A DNA stretch of 64,000 bases, from contig SJRY01000002.1 of the NCBI GenBank assembly GCA_011319805.1, forward strand, positions 56,642 to 120,641. Reading direction: 5' to 3'. The position numbers and the translations under genes were made by a program. The notes beneath the pieces were generated by a model. It was not told where the DNA came from and did no database searches. It saw only the letters and a program-made list of their open reading frames with translations. Below, one piece after another: positions 23,179 through 33,834 of this stretch (positions within the stretch are counted from its first letter, which is position 1; every line of letters starts with the position of its first letter). The DNA comes from Macrocybe gigantea. Lineage: Eukaryota > Basidiomycota > Agaricomycetes > Agaricales > Callistosporiaceae.

Positions 23179-25375
23179 ATGTCCATTTCTGCTCTCAGAT
23201 TGGCCGGTCTGAAACCCGCTGACCGTGCAGCGTTTGCAACCACAGCGCGGCTTATTTCATGTCTTGTCACCGAATCCTTGCTCCGCGCGCTCTATTTCCC
23301 TATTCAAAGCTTCGAGGCGTCCGGAGTGTGTGTCGTGTTGAACCATGATGTCCCGATGGATAGAGCCTACAAAGTCCGGGACATCCTAGTCGCGGTCCCG
23401 CTTCTCCATGTCCCAATCTTCCGTCATGACGGAGCAGACCCTAGAGCTAAGGAAATAGCGTTGCTCGATCCGTTAGACATGTCCACGTTGGTGTTTGAGG
23501 TTGAGCTAGAAAGTCAGTGCTCTAACTCGCATCAGGTACGTTCGCATTGTCCTCCACGATGTCGACTAATTCTCTCTTTAATAGCACGACGACTTGTGTG
23601 AGACCATCATCCGCACTCTATCTGGACCTGGGTGGGACGTACCCGCTAGCACTCGCCTCTCACAGTCCTGTGGCCCGCTGTCGATATGGACCAAGTATGC
23701 CGCCAGTGTATCCATACCCAAGCCCTTGTCAGATGAAATTAGCGCGGAGTTCGAGAGCGCGGTCAGATGGCAGAGTAAGTCACGTTTCCCCCCTTGATGG
23801 AAACCAGCTTAACGCCATTTTTCCTCTCCAGAGTATTCCTATGAGCACCCTCCGCCTGGACCTCAGTTCTCGTCCCCGAGCATCGACTGGGAACAATCGA
23901 TCGTTGAGGGGCATCCTACACACCCAGTAAGCCAACTAACTACCCTCTCCATTCGACAATCCGTTTACCCCTCGATAGATGCACAAGACTCGCGCGTTCC
24001 TGCCACCGCTTCCTCAGTACGAACCTGGTAGTTATGATCTATACCATGCTACCCTCAGGCTGGTCGCGTTGCCGAGGGAAAGCCTTCACATCACTTATGA
24101 ATTTGAGAAGTACACCCAACCCATAATTGATGCTATGTCGCGCAAGGCAGGTCGACATATCTCCGTCAGAGAAGGATATGTTGCCATTCCCGTGCATGAC
24201 CTGCAAGTTACGCACATACAGGATAAATTCAAGGAAGCAGAGATTTATCCGGAAAAATTTCGTCTGCCAATACTTGGTCAGCAAAGCATCCGGTGAGCTT
24301 CAATTGCTCTCGACCCGTATTCTCCCGCTCAGTCAAGTGCAGGTCGGTTCAAGTGCCTGATGCATATACTGACCTATCTTTAAAACTGGGTGTCGGTCTT
24401 AAGCTTACTTCTGCCGTTCGTACGATATCACCCGCATCAGCCTACCTGGGCCCAAGGTTCTCAAAAAATGTAGTTCCCGTACTGACCATGGATCCGAACA
24501 TTGTGACGGTGGCGAAGGAGCTCGCAAGTGTGGTACATAGACACTCCGACGGAGAGATCGCCAAACACTGCTCAGCGATTATCAGAGAAGCCCACGAGAG
24601 CACGAGCGAGGATCGGGGCGAGCGGTTGATCGTTTGCACAGCCCTGGTGGAGTCAGGCCATGAAGGCAAGGACGGACACCTCCCCGCAGTCGTGCGTGTT
24701 TTTGGACTTGACACGGAGGAAAAACGGCTGGATTGGCTGGACGAGTAAGGCGTCCATTTCATCTAATTGTGCACGTGCTCATCATCCCTCCAGTTTCGTT
24801 CGGATTCTCTTCAAAGCTTTTCTCCCCTCCATGTTACACAACGGTGTCGCTTTCGAGTGTCATCCGCAGAACTGCGTGGCTCGATTTGATCTCGAGACGA
24901 AGGAGCTGCGCGGCTTCATCATCCGTGACTTTGGTGGATTGCGAGTCCATCCTAAAACCTTGAAAGCGACTACTGGCGTGGAGCTGGACTTCTTGGACGG
25001 TCATTCCATCATAGCCCCAGATCTTGACGACGTTTACACTCGCATGTACCACACGCTCTTCCACAACCACCTTCAACAGCTCATTCGAGTGCTGGGGCTG
25101 CACTACAATGGTCGCGGCTGGGACATAGTCCGAAAACATTTAACCGATCAGATCCCAAAAGACCACGAACTCTACGATGCATGGCTCTCGCCGGAGAGGA
25201 AGACTTTACCTTCGAAATGCTTTCTCAGAATGAGAATGTCGGGAATGTACCGCTTCGTCCGTCAATCTGTTATGCCAGCCTGCTCCCCCTAAACTAATCT
25301 ATCTGTTGGCAGCATCTTCACGGACCATTCCCGAATCTGATTCACTATCGTGGCGTGGAAAGTGAAGACAATTAG
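23179..25375 (+). CDS. IucA/IucC-family (NIS) siderophore synthetase, copy 1
   Basis: The predicted 627 aa enzyme is of the NRPS-independent siderophore family, which uses ATP to join a carboxylate such as citrate to an amine or alcohol. Exons: 23179-23535, 23585-23774, 23832-23926, 23979-24292, 24343-24744, 24794-25256 and 25313-25375; all junctions keep frame. The IucA/IucC core motif GHPTHPMHKTR lies at about residues 209-219. The C-terminal FhuF-like part carries LHNGVAFECHPQN, RDFGGLRVHP (near residue 497) and YHTLFHNHLQQLI. Its length is in the usual range for single NIS synthetases. It is the upstream member of a tandem pair and diverges from an ABCC transporter. The true substrate is unknown. 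The last intron uses a GTCCGT donor. There is no targeting signal, so the protein is probably cytosolic. Confidence 0.85.
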
Positions 25376-26450
25376 ATTCGAACGACGTGCACTACGGGAT
25401 AAAATATCTTTTTATTTTTCCTGTAGTTGCGGCAATGTATGCCTTGCGCGGAGTTTCAAAATGAAAATGAGTTTGCTCGAACGCGTGCCAGTGTATGATT
25501 CCTACTGCAACGCAAAAACGGTCTGTCATGAACACAAAACATTGCTTCCAAGGCAATGGAGTCGGTTTTACCTGAATTCGTTCACGCACCAGTGAGATAG
25601 TTTTTCCCCATAACCGCAAATAGGAACCGACAGTTCGCGCCCATAGGGATCTGTTCAATTGTCATGAAACAGAGTTATTCGAATTCTCCCTCCGAAGTCT
25701 ACTTTCGGCAGCATACAGCCGTGGTTTCTGGGAATGTCTTGGGGCCAGAGCAAAAGTACGGCCGAACGATCTAGTGCCTTGCGCTTTTCAGACCCGTGTC
25801 GCCATGCCTGATCATCTCACGAAGACGTGCTACTGCATCTCCGACAAGCGCTGGCTCAGATCACACACTCATTTCCGCTGCGTCCGAACATCCGAGTCGC
25901 CGAGGTCGGCTGAGTATCGACTTTTTGGGCATGTTTGAGTTACCGAAACAATTACGTCATCAAACATGAATTTCGTTGTGATCGAAAACGGAAACTTGGA
26001 CAAAATTGTGGTACTTCCAGTGAGGACGGTATCGATCTGCACTATCAGTCCCTTGCACGCCCGGTCGCGCCCCCTTCTCGGTACCAATAACTCATGGCCG
26101 TTCAGCTGTCATAGTCTCCAGAAAGATCAAATACAATTTATCCATTATTTCCACCTTCTATCCCGTTTAATCTTTTGATGATATCGCTACTTGACCATCG
26201 TAGGATCCTTTTCTATTTTCCATCAAAGTACCATCATAGTAAGGATTCTCCTGGAATGTGACAGAATTTAACTAACCGTCACTTTAATCCTTCCCCGTAT
26301 GTTCGATGATTGTCCCCCAATACACGGTATTGGAATCAGACCAGGTCCATCTGCCAAGAATCACCCTTCAAGCCGAGCACCACGCGATTGGACTCTCTTT
26401 TGCATAAATACTTTTTCTAGGTGTATGAGGACTTGTACAATCTCGCCATT
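25376..26450. promoter_or_regulatory. upstream region of NIS synthetase 2
   Basis: About 1.1 kb separates the tandem synthetases, with no gene visible. It should hold the terminator of copy 1 and the promoter of copy 2. I found no perfect ATCWGATAA here; only loose cores such as AGATAG near 25592 occur, unlike the divergent promoter of copy 1. Confidence 0.4.
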
Positions 26451-28649
26451 ATGTCGTCGGGCTCTGGACTGCCTCCTCTCCAACATGCCGCCTTCGCTGT
26501 CATCTCTCGCCTCCTTTCCTGCCTCGTAACCGAAAGGTTACTGAGAGGTTTCTACATCCCGTTTCAAGATGATTCCTTGGCTGCTGGAGTGTTGATCATC
26601 TTGTCGACGCATCTTATGTCCGAAAAGCCAATCATTGATCGGGCTCTGCATTCGAACGACGTTCTTGTCGTTATTCCACTCCGTAGCGCCCCCGTTTTCG
26701 ACGATCCAACTGAACGCAAGCATGGGCGTACAGTTGGCCTCCTAGACCCCCTCGACATGCTCCCTGTTGTGTTTGAACTAGTTGAGGATCGCGGCAGAAA
26801 GCCGAATGTCGTCCGTGACATATTCTTGCTTGTTCGCCATTCCACTGATATGCGTCAATTCTCAGCCGGATGGCATCGAGATCGCGATTCAATCCATTCT
26901 CGTACCTCCTCCATACGAGTTGGGACGTTCTACCTTTTTGAAGAAGGTGGAGGACCCCATCGCTATTTGGGACAAGTTTGTAGACGGTGTGGTCATTAAC
27001 GACACGTTGCGCAGCGCAATCAAAATGGAAATTCAGAGCTCCTTTGACTGGCAATGTGAGCATGTTTTTCTCCACATAAGATTATAATTGACCCCTTCCA
27101 CAGTGCTGGCCTACAAGAACCCGCCTTTATGCCCTTCTTTGATGGCTCCCTCCATTGAATGGGAACAGAGTCTTGTCGCCGGACATCCGACTCATCCTGT
27201 ACGTTGCTCACGGCAAAGTCGTTCTTATTGCGTTTCACATTCTCACATTCCTTCACAGATGCACCGTGCCAGGATGCTGCCCTCGGGAGGTATGAAATAC
27301 GATTGGTATCGTCCCAGGATTCGCTTCGCCAGAGTTCATCGAGGGAGCCTCAGCATTCTGGGTCCCTTTGAAGACCATATACGCAGCCTGGCGATGAAAG
27401 CGGCCAGTAACGCTGGCATTGCGTTGGCGTTTGACGCATCCACAGTCATAATGCCCGTTCACGAGCTGCAAATCCGAAACATTGTCAAGAACTTTGAGGA
27501 CATAGAGGTTCTGGACGACAGCATCTACGTTCTTGCGAAGGCACAATCAAGCATTAGGTTGGTTTGTCTTCCCTGTGACGAGACACTGTACCGGTCTGAT
27601 GACGTGCACTCTCAGAACTGTTGTCATGGACGAGCTTCCGGGAATGAGCTTGAAAGTGGCCATTGGCGTCAAGATCTCCTCTGCATTGAGGACCGTTTCT
27701 CATTTCACGGCTGATTTTGGACCTCGTTTTTCGAACGAAGTCGTCCCGAAATTGACAATCGACCGTAGCATTCTGAGTATCGAATGTGAACCAGCTTCTG
27801 CAGTGTACCGATCTGACGATCCAGACAAAGCCAAGCACTTCACGGCCATCTTCAGGGAGGAGTTTCAACCACTGGCAGGCCAGACAATCATTGTATGCGC
27901 CGCTCTTCTAGAATCAGACCATGCGAATTTGCCAATTGGAATATCGGCAGTAGAGCATGCCTTCTGCTTAGATACCCGGGAGAAACGTCTGGCATTCCTT
28001 GACCGGTCAGTTTGTCGCACCGTCCATTTTGCAGTAAATTGACATCGGCCCCAAGATATCTCGAGATGGCATGTAAGGCATTGCTGCCGCCGTTGATTTA
28101 CAACGGCGTGGCGTTTGAAGCGCATGCCCAGAATGTCCTTGCTCGCTTCGACGTTTCTACCAAGGAACTCCTCGGCTTCGTCGTCCGCGATCTCGGCGGC
28201 CTTCGCATTCACCCGCCCACCCTTTGTCAATCTACTAGTCTCGATTTCAAGTTTCTTCCAAATCACTGTATTGCGACAGAGACGCTGGAAGAAACCTATC
28301 CGAAATTCTACCATACGTTCGTCCACAATCACGTCCAGCGACTCATCCGGCTTCTTGGATTACATACCGATGGTTCTGGATGGGAATTATTGCGAAAGCA
28401 TATGCTAGCGGTAATTCCCAAGGATCACGGACTTCGTGTCGCTTGGTTCAGCCCTGAGAACAACATGGTGCCCTCAAAATGTCTGATGCGCATGCGAATG
28501 CGAGATTCATACCGAGATGTAAGAACCAACCTTTCTCCGTCCTATGAGGAGCTCATCGCGTGCAAAAGATGGTTTACAACCCTATTCCGAACATGATTCA
28601 GTTCAAACCCGAAACAGGAATCATTGGCGGCCTCGGATCCAGTCCTTAA
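26451..28649 (+). CDS. IucA/IucC-family (NIS) siderophore synthetase, copy 2
   Basis: The predicted 625 aa protein is a paralogue of copy 1. Exons: 26451-26810, 26866-27055, 27104-27198, 27259-27557, 27616-28005, 28056-28518 and 28569-28649. Exons 2, 3 and 6 have exactly the same lengths as in copy 1 (190, 95 and 463 nt) and the intron phases agree, so the pair arose by tandem duplication. The core motif reads GHPTHPMHRARM, with Arg where copy 1 has the conserved Lys. The C-terminal part has IYNGVAFEAHAQN, RDLGGLRIHP and YHTFVHNHVQRLI. The fifth intron (28006-28055) needs a GTCAGT donor and CCAAG acceptor; an upstream CAG at 28047-28049 would give a 29-30 nt intron, which seems too short. Sequence divergence suggests a changed substrate or a separate step in the same product. 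Confidence 0.84.
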
Positions 28650-28845
28650 AACGGAGGAAATATCTTTATGTTATGTATTGACAGACTTTGTGCGCCTGAA
28701 ATCTAGAATATAATTGCCATGTTCTCTCCTCACAAAATTTGCTCTTGAACAAGTGTAAAAACAATTCTGGCCAGATCATTCTCTCATGAACCCTTTTCCT
28801 TATTGTCAGACGCAAAGATTGTTGGACGGCGGACGTTGCCAGGTA

Positions 28846-28928
28846 ATCTGATAAGATGAGAAAATTTCTATCAGATAAGATGCACGAGGTTCCAGTGACA
28901 CCGGATAAGATTAAATTGCTTCTGATAA
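28846..28928 (+). promoter_or_regulatory. cluster of four GATA-factor motifs
   Basis: Four copies of GATAAGAT occur within 86 bp. Two are perfect ATCWGATAA sites: ATCTGATAA at 28846-28854 and ATCAGATAA at 28870-28878. Two are partial: CGGATAA at 28902-28908 and TTCTGATAA at 28920-28928. They lie 200-280 bp after the stop of NIS synthetase 2 and 150-235 bp before the start of the C2-domain gene. Paired sites of this type are bound by iron-repressor GATA proteins in other fungi. Which gene they serve cannot be told. The stretch 28650-29080 holds no gene. Confidence 0.5.
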
Positions 28929-29080
28929 GATGGAAACCGAACAGACGGTTACATTATCATCCGACCTTTCTTGGCAACATCTCCTAGTTTCACATAGCCA
29001 CCTCTTTCCATGCATACTCTGTAAACTAACAAAATTGTTGGACCACTCGAAGTAAATAGAACGCGGAAATCTCACAAGGA

Positions 29081-30763
29081 ATGGAAAGCGAGATAGGAAC
29101 GTTGGTCGTTGTCGTCCTCAAGGCTAGAAACCTACACGACAAACATTCGTTCTATAAACAAGATGTGTTCGCACAGGTGTCTCTGAACGGTGTGTGCAAT
29201 AAACTATGATTAATGATCGCCTACACAGACCGATCACCGACTTTTGTCCTTCTTAGGAGTTGTGAAACGGACGCCGGTTGACGTGAAGGGTGGTCAACAC
29301 CCTGTATGGGACGCAGAACTGAGATACCCGGTGATGAAGGACACGGCGGAAATTTTCAGGAAACTCCAAGTCGCGTGTTACGCAAAGGAGCCCAGATCCG
29401 ATGACCTCCTGGGCAAGGGCGAGGTTGATATTACAGAAACCCTGAGAACGGGCGAATTCGACGGCAAGTCACATTCTGGAGCGTCTTGGATATTCCAGTC
29501 GAATGATACGTCGCCTCAGATTGGGTTGGTCTTGGCCTGAACAACGTTGTTCGCGGAGAGGTGTACTTGGAGATGACGTTCTTCTCCAATGGGCCCGCGC
29601 CAGCTCCGAATGACACGCTCATCGTGTCCAGCCTTCTGACGCGCAGGCTGTCGAAGCTCTCACCGTCAGAAAGGCTCTATCGGCCACCGCCGTCTCCAAG
29701 TCCCAAATCGAGTTCATCTCATCTCGATGGGAAGGGCGCTGGCTCACATCTCGGACAGGGAAACATTTTTCCTGCTTCTGATGGCAAGCATCTAGCTCCA
29801 GGATCGTCCCATTCTTCACGCTCGTCTTCTCTTTCGTCCGTGCGCGCGGAATCACCCTTGCCACCCCTTCCTGTGGAATCTCATTCGCATGCGCCATTAC
29901 CCAATGCTCTGTTACCGGCTGGTGGCATTGCGCGGCCGAAATCGCACGAAAGGCCCGCGCCAGCAGCCCATGTGCCCAATGTCCTGCGTCCGGGACCGGC
30001 GACCGGCTCTTCGCCGCAACCAGCGTTAACGCACAGGCGCCATCCATCTGCCTCGCCTCCTCGTCACACAGAGGTCCTGCCTCCATCGTCTCACGTCTAT
30101 CCAGGATCCGCACCCTCTTCTTCACCCCAACCAGCGCCGACGCGTGGGCGTCATCCGTCCGCTTCCCCTCCTCATCGGACAGAGATCCTGCCTTCATTGT
30201 CTCACAGCTATCCAGCATATGCACCTACAGCTCCACCCTTTCACCATCAGCCTGGTCAGGTGCGGCAGCCCGCTCCGGCACCGTCTCCAGCCTATGTCCC
30301 ACCAACATCCGCTGCATCAAGCCCCTGGACAGAACAACTAGCGACAACTCCTTCCGGGCCACCTCTCTTTCCTGTTCCCGTTGTTTCCACAGTTGAAGAC
30401 CCATACCCGACGCCAGTGCCGGCAACAACGACAGTCCCAATTTCGACATATACCCCATCCGACGGACGACCACACACGCACGTACCCTCGGTATACCAGA
30501 CTCCGTCATACCCACCTGAGAACGAGTTCCCGGATCCATACCTACAGGCGCGTTACCAGACTCCGCTGCCCCTGCCGCCTGGCGAAGCTTTGAACCCAAG
30601 CCGTGGTAGGTTACCCCCTACCGCTCCAAAGGACACAGAAGACAAGGATCACGTCATCGCCCTCCAGCTGGCTCAAGAAGAAGAAGCACGTCAAAAGGAG
30701 CAGGAAGCGAAGGATCTCGAGCTCGCTCTGCAACTAGATCGAGAACTCAATTTGGATACTTGA
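29081..30763 (+). CDS. C2-domain protein with proline-rich tail, Inn1/Fic1-like
   Basis: The predicted 519 aa protein has an N-terminal C2 domain (residues about 5-130: GTLVVVVLKARNL, KGGQHPVWDAELRY, DDLLGKGEVDI) like the fungal ingression proteins Inn1 and Fic1, which couple the actomyosin ring to septum formation. Exons are 29081-29189, 29257-29463 and 29520-30763. The second intron (29464-29519) begins GCAAGT rather than GT; joining across it restores the family block FDDWVGL and keeps frame. Residues about 150-470 are rich in Pro and Ser with many PxxP motifs, possible SH3 ligands. The tail is acidic and helical (EEEARQKEQEAKDLELALQL), with a pattern resembling a ubiquitin-interacting motif. 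It converges with the Sfk1-like gene. Confidence 0.78.
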
Positions 30764-30989
30764 TTCCCAAAGTCATCAACGCCTACGCCAATGGAGACCG
30801 GTTTTGTTCTTCTGTTTTTTGACATACTCCAACAAGCATTGATGCCCCCACGCCATTATACCCTGACTTATACGTTTATCATGCATCCAATCAAGAGGTG
30901 TATAATCATACAACCTGTTCCATCGAATCGATACCATGCGACATGTTCGTACATTTATGAATACATTATTCGGTTTCTGTTGCGCATTT

Positions 30990-32040
30990 CTACACCTTCC
31001 GCATGTAGATATCAGCCCCTTGTGGACCCCGCATCCGCTCTTTGCTGAGCTCGCCTCTGTGCCGGCCTTTGGACTGTCTAAGATCGTAAATGAAAGTCAA
31101 GAGGAAGAAGGTGAAGCCGAAAGCGATGACCCATTCCAGGACGGCTGAGCCATTCTCGTTGTCAGCTGCAATGCACATATCTCAAAGGAGAAAAGGGATG
31201 CACACCTCCTGCATCAGGATTCTTCCACAGCTCAACACCGAAAGCGATGGACAAAACAACTAGAATCAAAGCAATCAAGCCCTTGGCAATGTATGCGTAT
31301 TGCAGTTTGTGAGCATAAGGAAAGTCCCTGCTTAGCCAGAAATACTGCTCCAAGCATGAAAGCAAGACTCGTCAACAATGTGATGAGATAATGTTGAGTT
31401 CTCTTACTTCGATAATAGTAAAGATGGCGCTTAACGCCACACCGATCATGAAAAGAAGAAGAAAGGCTCTGTGCTCAGACTCGAACCTCTTCGTGTCAAA
31501 GACGGTGAGAAGGATGAGGCCGCATCCGCCGATGAAGGAGCCAAAGATGGCCATACAGCTAAGTATGAATTCTCGTCTTCTCATGGTCGGGAGCAAACTT
31601 GGCGGACGAGACGCGGAGATGCAATCAGGGTCAACACCAACTCCACTGCACAAGAGAACACACGTACCGTCCCGAATGCCTCAGCCACCGTTCAATTACC
31701 AACGACAGGAAAAAGCACACGGCCGTGACGCTGCCTCCAGCTATGAACAGCGGTTTGAGAATATCGGCACCGATATCTGAGATATACGCAATGGTGCCTT
31801 CCTCTGATACGTAGCGCGGCCGGCCCTGTGCTAGCCATACTATTAGCATCGCCCAGAGGGTGCCTGGTGAGCATGGGAGGTTCGATTGGGGAATCGATTA
31901 AAAAACAAAACAAGTGAATCAGCAGGTCAGCAAAGATCCTCGGGATGAAAACAAAGTTGGAGATACACACTGAACCACACGAGCGCGCCAAGAAAGGGTA
32001 CCCAGATGTATGCCCAATGATGACGATGATGTGGGAACAT
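30990..32040 (-). CDS. Frag1/DRAM/Sfk1-family multi-pass membrane protein
   Basis: This family includes yeast Sfk1, which supports phosphoinositide and sterol organisation at the plasma membrane, and animal DRAM proteins. Exons run from 32040-31971, 31863 to about 31695, about 31625-31413, about 31353-31216 and about 31168-30990; phases agree. Five or six hydrophobic segments are visible: HHWAYIWVPFLGALVWF, LWAMLIVWLA, PLFIAGGSVTAVCFFLSLVI, LSCMAIFGSFIGGCGLILL, AFLLLFMIGVALSAIFTII, a segment around LIALILVVLSIAFGVEL and WVIAFGFTFFLLTFIY. The NRRRE-like MRRREF before the fourth segment is typical of the family. The tail is short and basic. The start at 32040 is the best in-frame Met; a longer N-terminus upstream is possible. 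Confidence 0.75.
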
Positions 32041-33185
32041 GGACGAATGTACAAGTCAGAAAGGTCAATTCGCGGATGACGGTACCCGGCCCCGGTGGGC
32101 GGCAAGGGCAAGAGCGTCGCATAAAAAGTTCGGAACGACACCGAGGGGATGATGTCATTGCTAGAATTTGCAAATGACGCGCAGCCTTCCCTTGCTCGAC
32201 TTTCTGCACCCAAGAGAATGAAAAGCGTTCTCGCCGCGGCTAGCCTCCGTCACCAAAGTTCTCCGATATTCACCCGAGGAATGGAGCACGTCCGAGCACG
32301 GATATGATCCGAAGTGATGGGCAATGTATTGCGTCACAATCGAGGTCATAGTCAAACGCTCGTTGGTAATCTTTGTAAAGTAGCCTCATGCGAAAGAAGT
32401 GGCACACAGCCATGAACATGGAACGCAGTCTAGAGCACATCACGAAGCAAGTGTCTTACCGCTTAATTCCTCAACGTAGGTCGTCTGTGAGAACACAAGC
32501 AGTAGCATGAGAGACTGTTCACTCCATGTGGTAGACTGACGCGAGTGAACAACCACCGGTTTTCATCAGACTTTTTCATTTGGTCTCAACCTTTGTCAAC
32601 TTTCCCAACAGACATCGACAGGTCGCAGACTATGGGCTTATGGAGGATGATTAAAGCGCGGCCACAATCGTGATAATTACAAAGGTAAAGTTTCACCTGG
32701 AAAACGGGCAGTCCCCCGTTTTATCTTGGCCTCCAAAACAGAAAGGACTAAAAAGACTCGCCCGGAGCCTCGGGCATTTCAAGTCTGCATAGCACTTCCA
32801 ACCGGACGCGAAGATTATGGATGCCATCCGAGAGCAAAAAAAAAAAGAGCGGCATTCAGAAATTTCAAGGGAAAAACCGCTGCAAGCATCGAAGCTGAAC
32901 TTTAGGCGCGACGATTCTTCTCAGAGAAGGGCGTGAAGACAGCTTTTACTTATTCAACCAGACGCAATTGTTCCTGTCTTCTCCGGGGCCGAGGTGGGCG
33001 CGTTTAAAGTTTGCAGCAACGCGGACGCCTTATCTTGTGGTGTGAAGAATATACCCCCGTTCCAAGGATTAGGGCACAAACACTCACAAGATCCGGGAGT
33101 GTACAACCACTGGAAATGCCGTTAATCCCATGCCATGGCGTGCATTAGTGATTGGCCGGAAGATGTGCCGACGTTCGTGAACTAT
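32041..33185. other. gene-free stretch
   Basis: This holds the promoter of the Sfk1-like gene and flanking sequence. An antisense frame of 64 codons (32161-32355) is not convincing. An A-run lies at 32836-32848. No RNA gene or repeat is recognised. Confidence 0.4.
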
Positions 33186-33628
33186 ATCATCAGCAAAACC
33201 CTAATTTACTTTAGTGTACTTTTTGCTCCTTTTCATCCTTTGGGGGAGTCCCAAGCATGCTCAAGTAGGATCCCAAGTACATGTAAAGTACCTGACCCCT
33301 GCTCCTTTTCCTGTGCTTCTAAAAGTAAAAATGTATTTTCTCAAGGCCAGTCAGAAACCTTTTTTTGGCTTTTAGCAACATTTTGCAATTTTTTGGCCCT
33401 TTTTAATACTTTGTTCATGCATGACCAGTTGAGTATCATAAAAGAAGTAGCTTAAAGATGCACATTTGAAGGAGAAAAGTATTTTCAAAGACGTGAAAAG
33501 AGGGTATAAGGCCAAAGGATATTTTTCTTGCTGTTTCAAAGGAGCAGTAAAGTGCACTCAAATACCCACAAGGAGATGAAAAGCACGAAAATGTCTCATT
33601 AAAACCCTGCAGGTGAAATCATTACATT

Positions 33629-33700
33629 GCAGAACCATGAAAAAGTATCATAAAGTGGCAAAAAGTAGCAATAACATGGTGCAACCATGAAAAAGTATAC
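33629..33700. repeat. subterminal short repeats
   Basis: AACCATGAAAAAGTAT occurs at 33633-33648 and 33683-33698. Related AAAAAGTA or TAAAGTA/GTAAAGT words recur between 33200 and 33700 on both strands, and GGAAAAAGTAAATC recurs near 44093. Such subterminal words are usual transposase-binding sites in CACTA- and KDZ-like elements. No gene lies between 33213 and 33834. Confidence 0.35.
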
Positions 33701-33834
33701 AAAAAAGGGTAAGGGGGAGCAATAAGCTGATCGAAAAAGCTCAGTTCTCCGAAAATGAAAATTTAATCCTGGGTGGTCATCAATGTCAGAAAGGGTTCAT
33801 GGCATTTCATGCTAGCTGGTGAGCTTACCATCAT

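Noticed and set aside
28006..28049. Very short intron ending at the first CAG in NIS synthetase 2
   Set aside because: Would be far below the intron size seen elsewhere; the 50 nt intron 28006-28055 keeps frame and homology with copy 1.
32161..32355. 64-codon frame upstream of the Sfk1-like gene as its N-terminus
   Set aside because: No splice path gives a family-like N-terminus; hydrophobic sequence starts at 32040.
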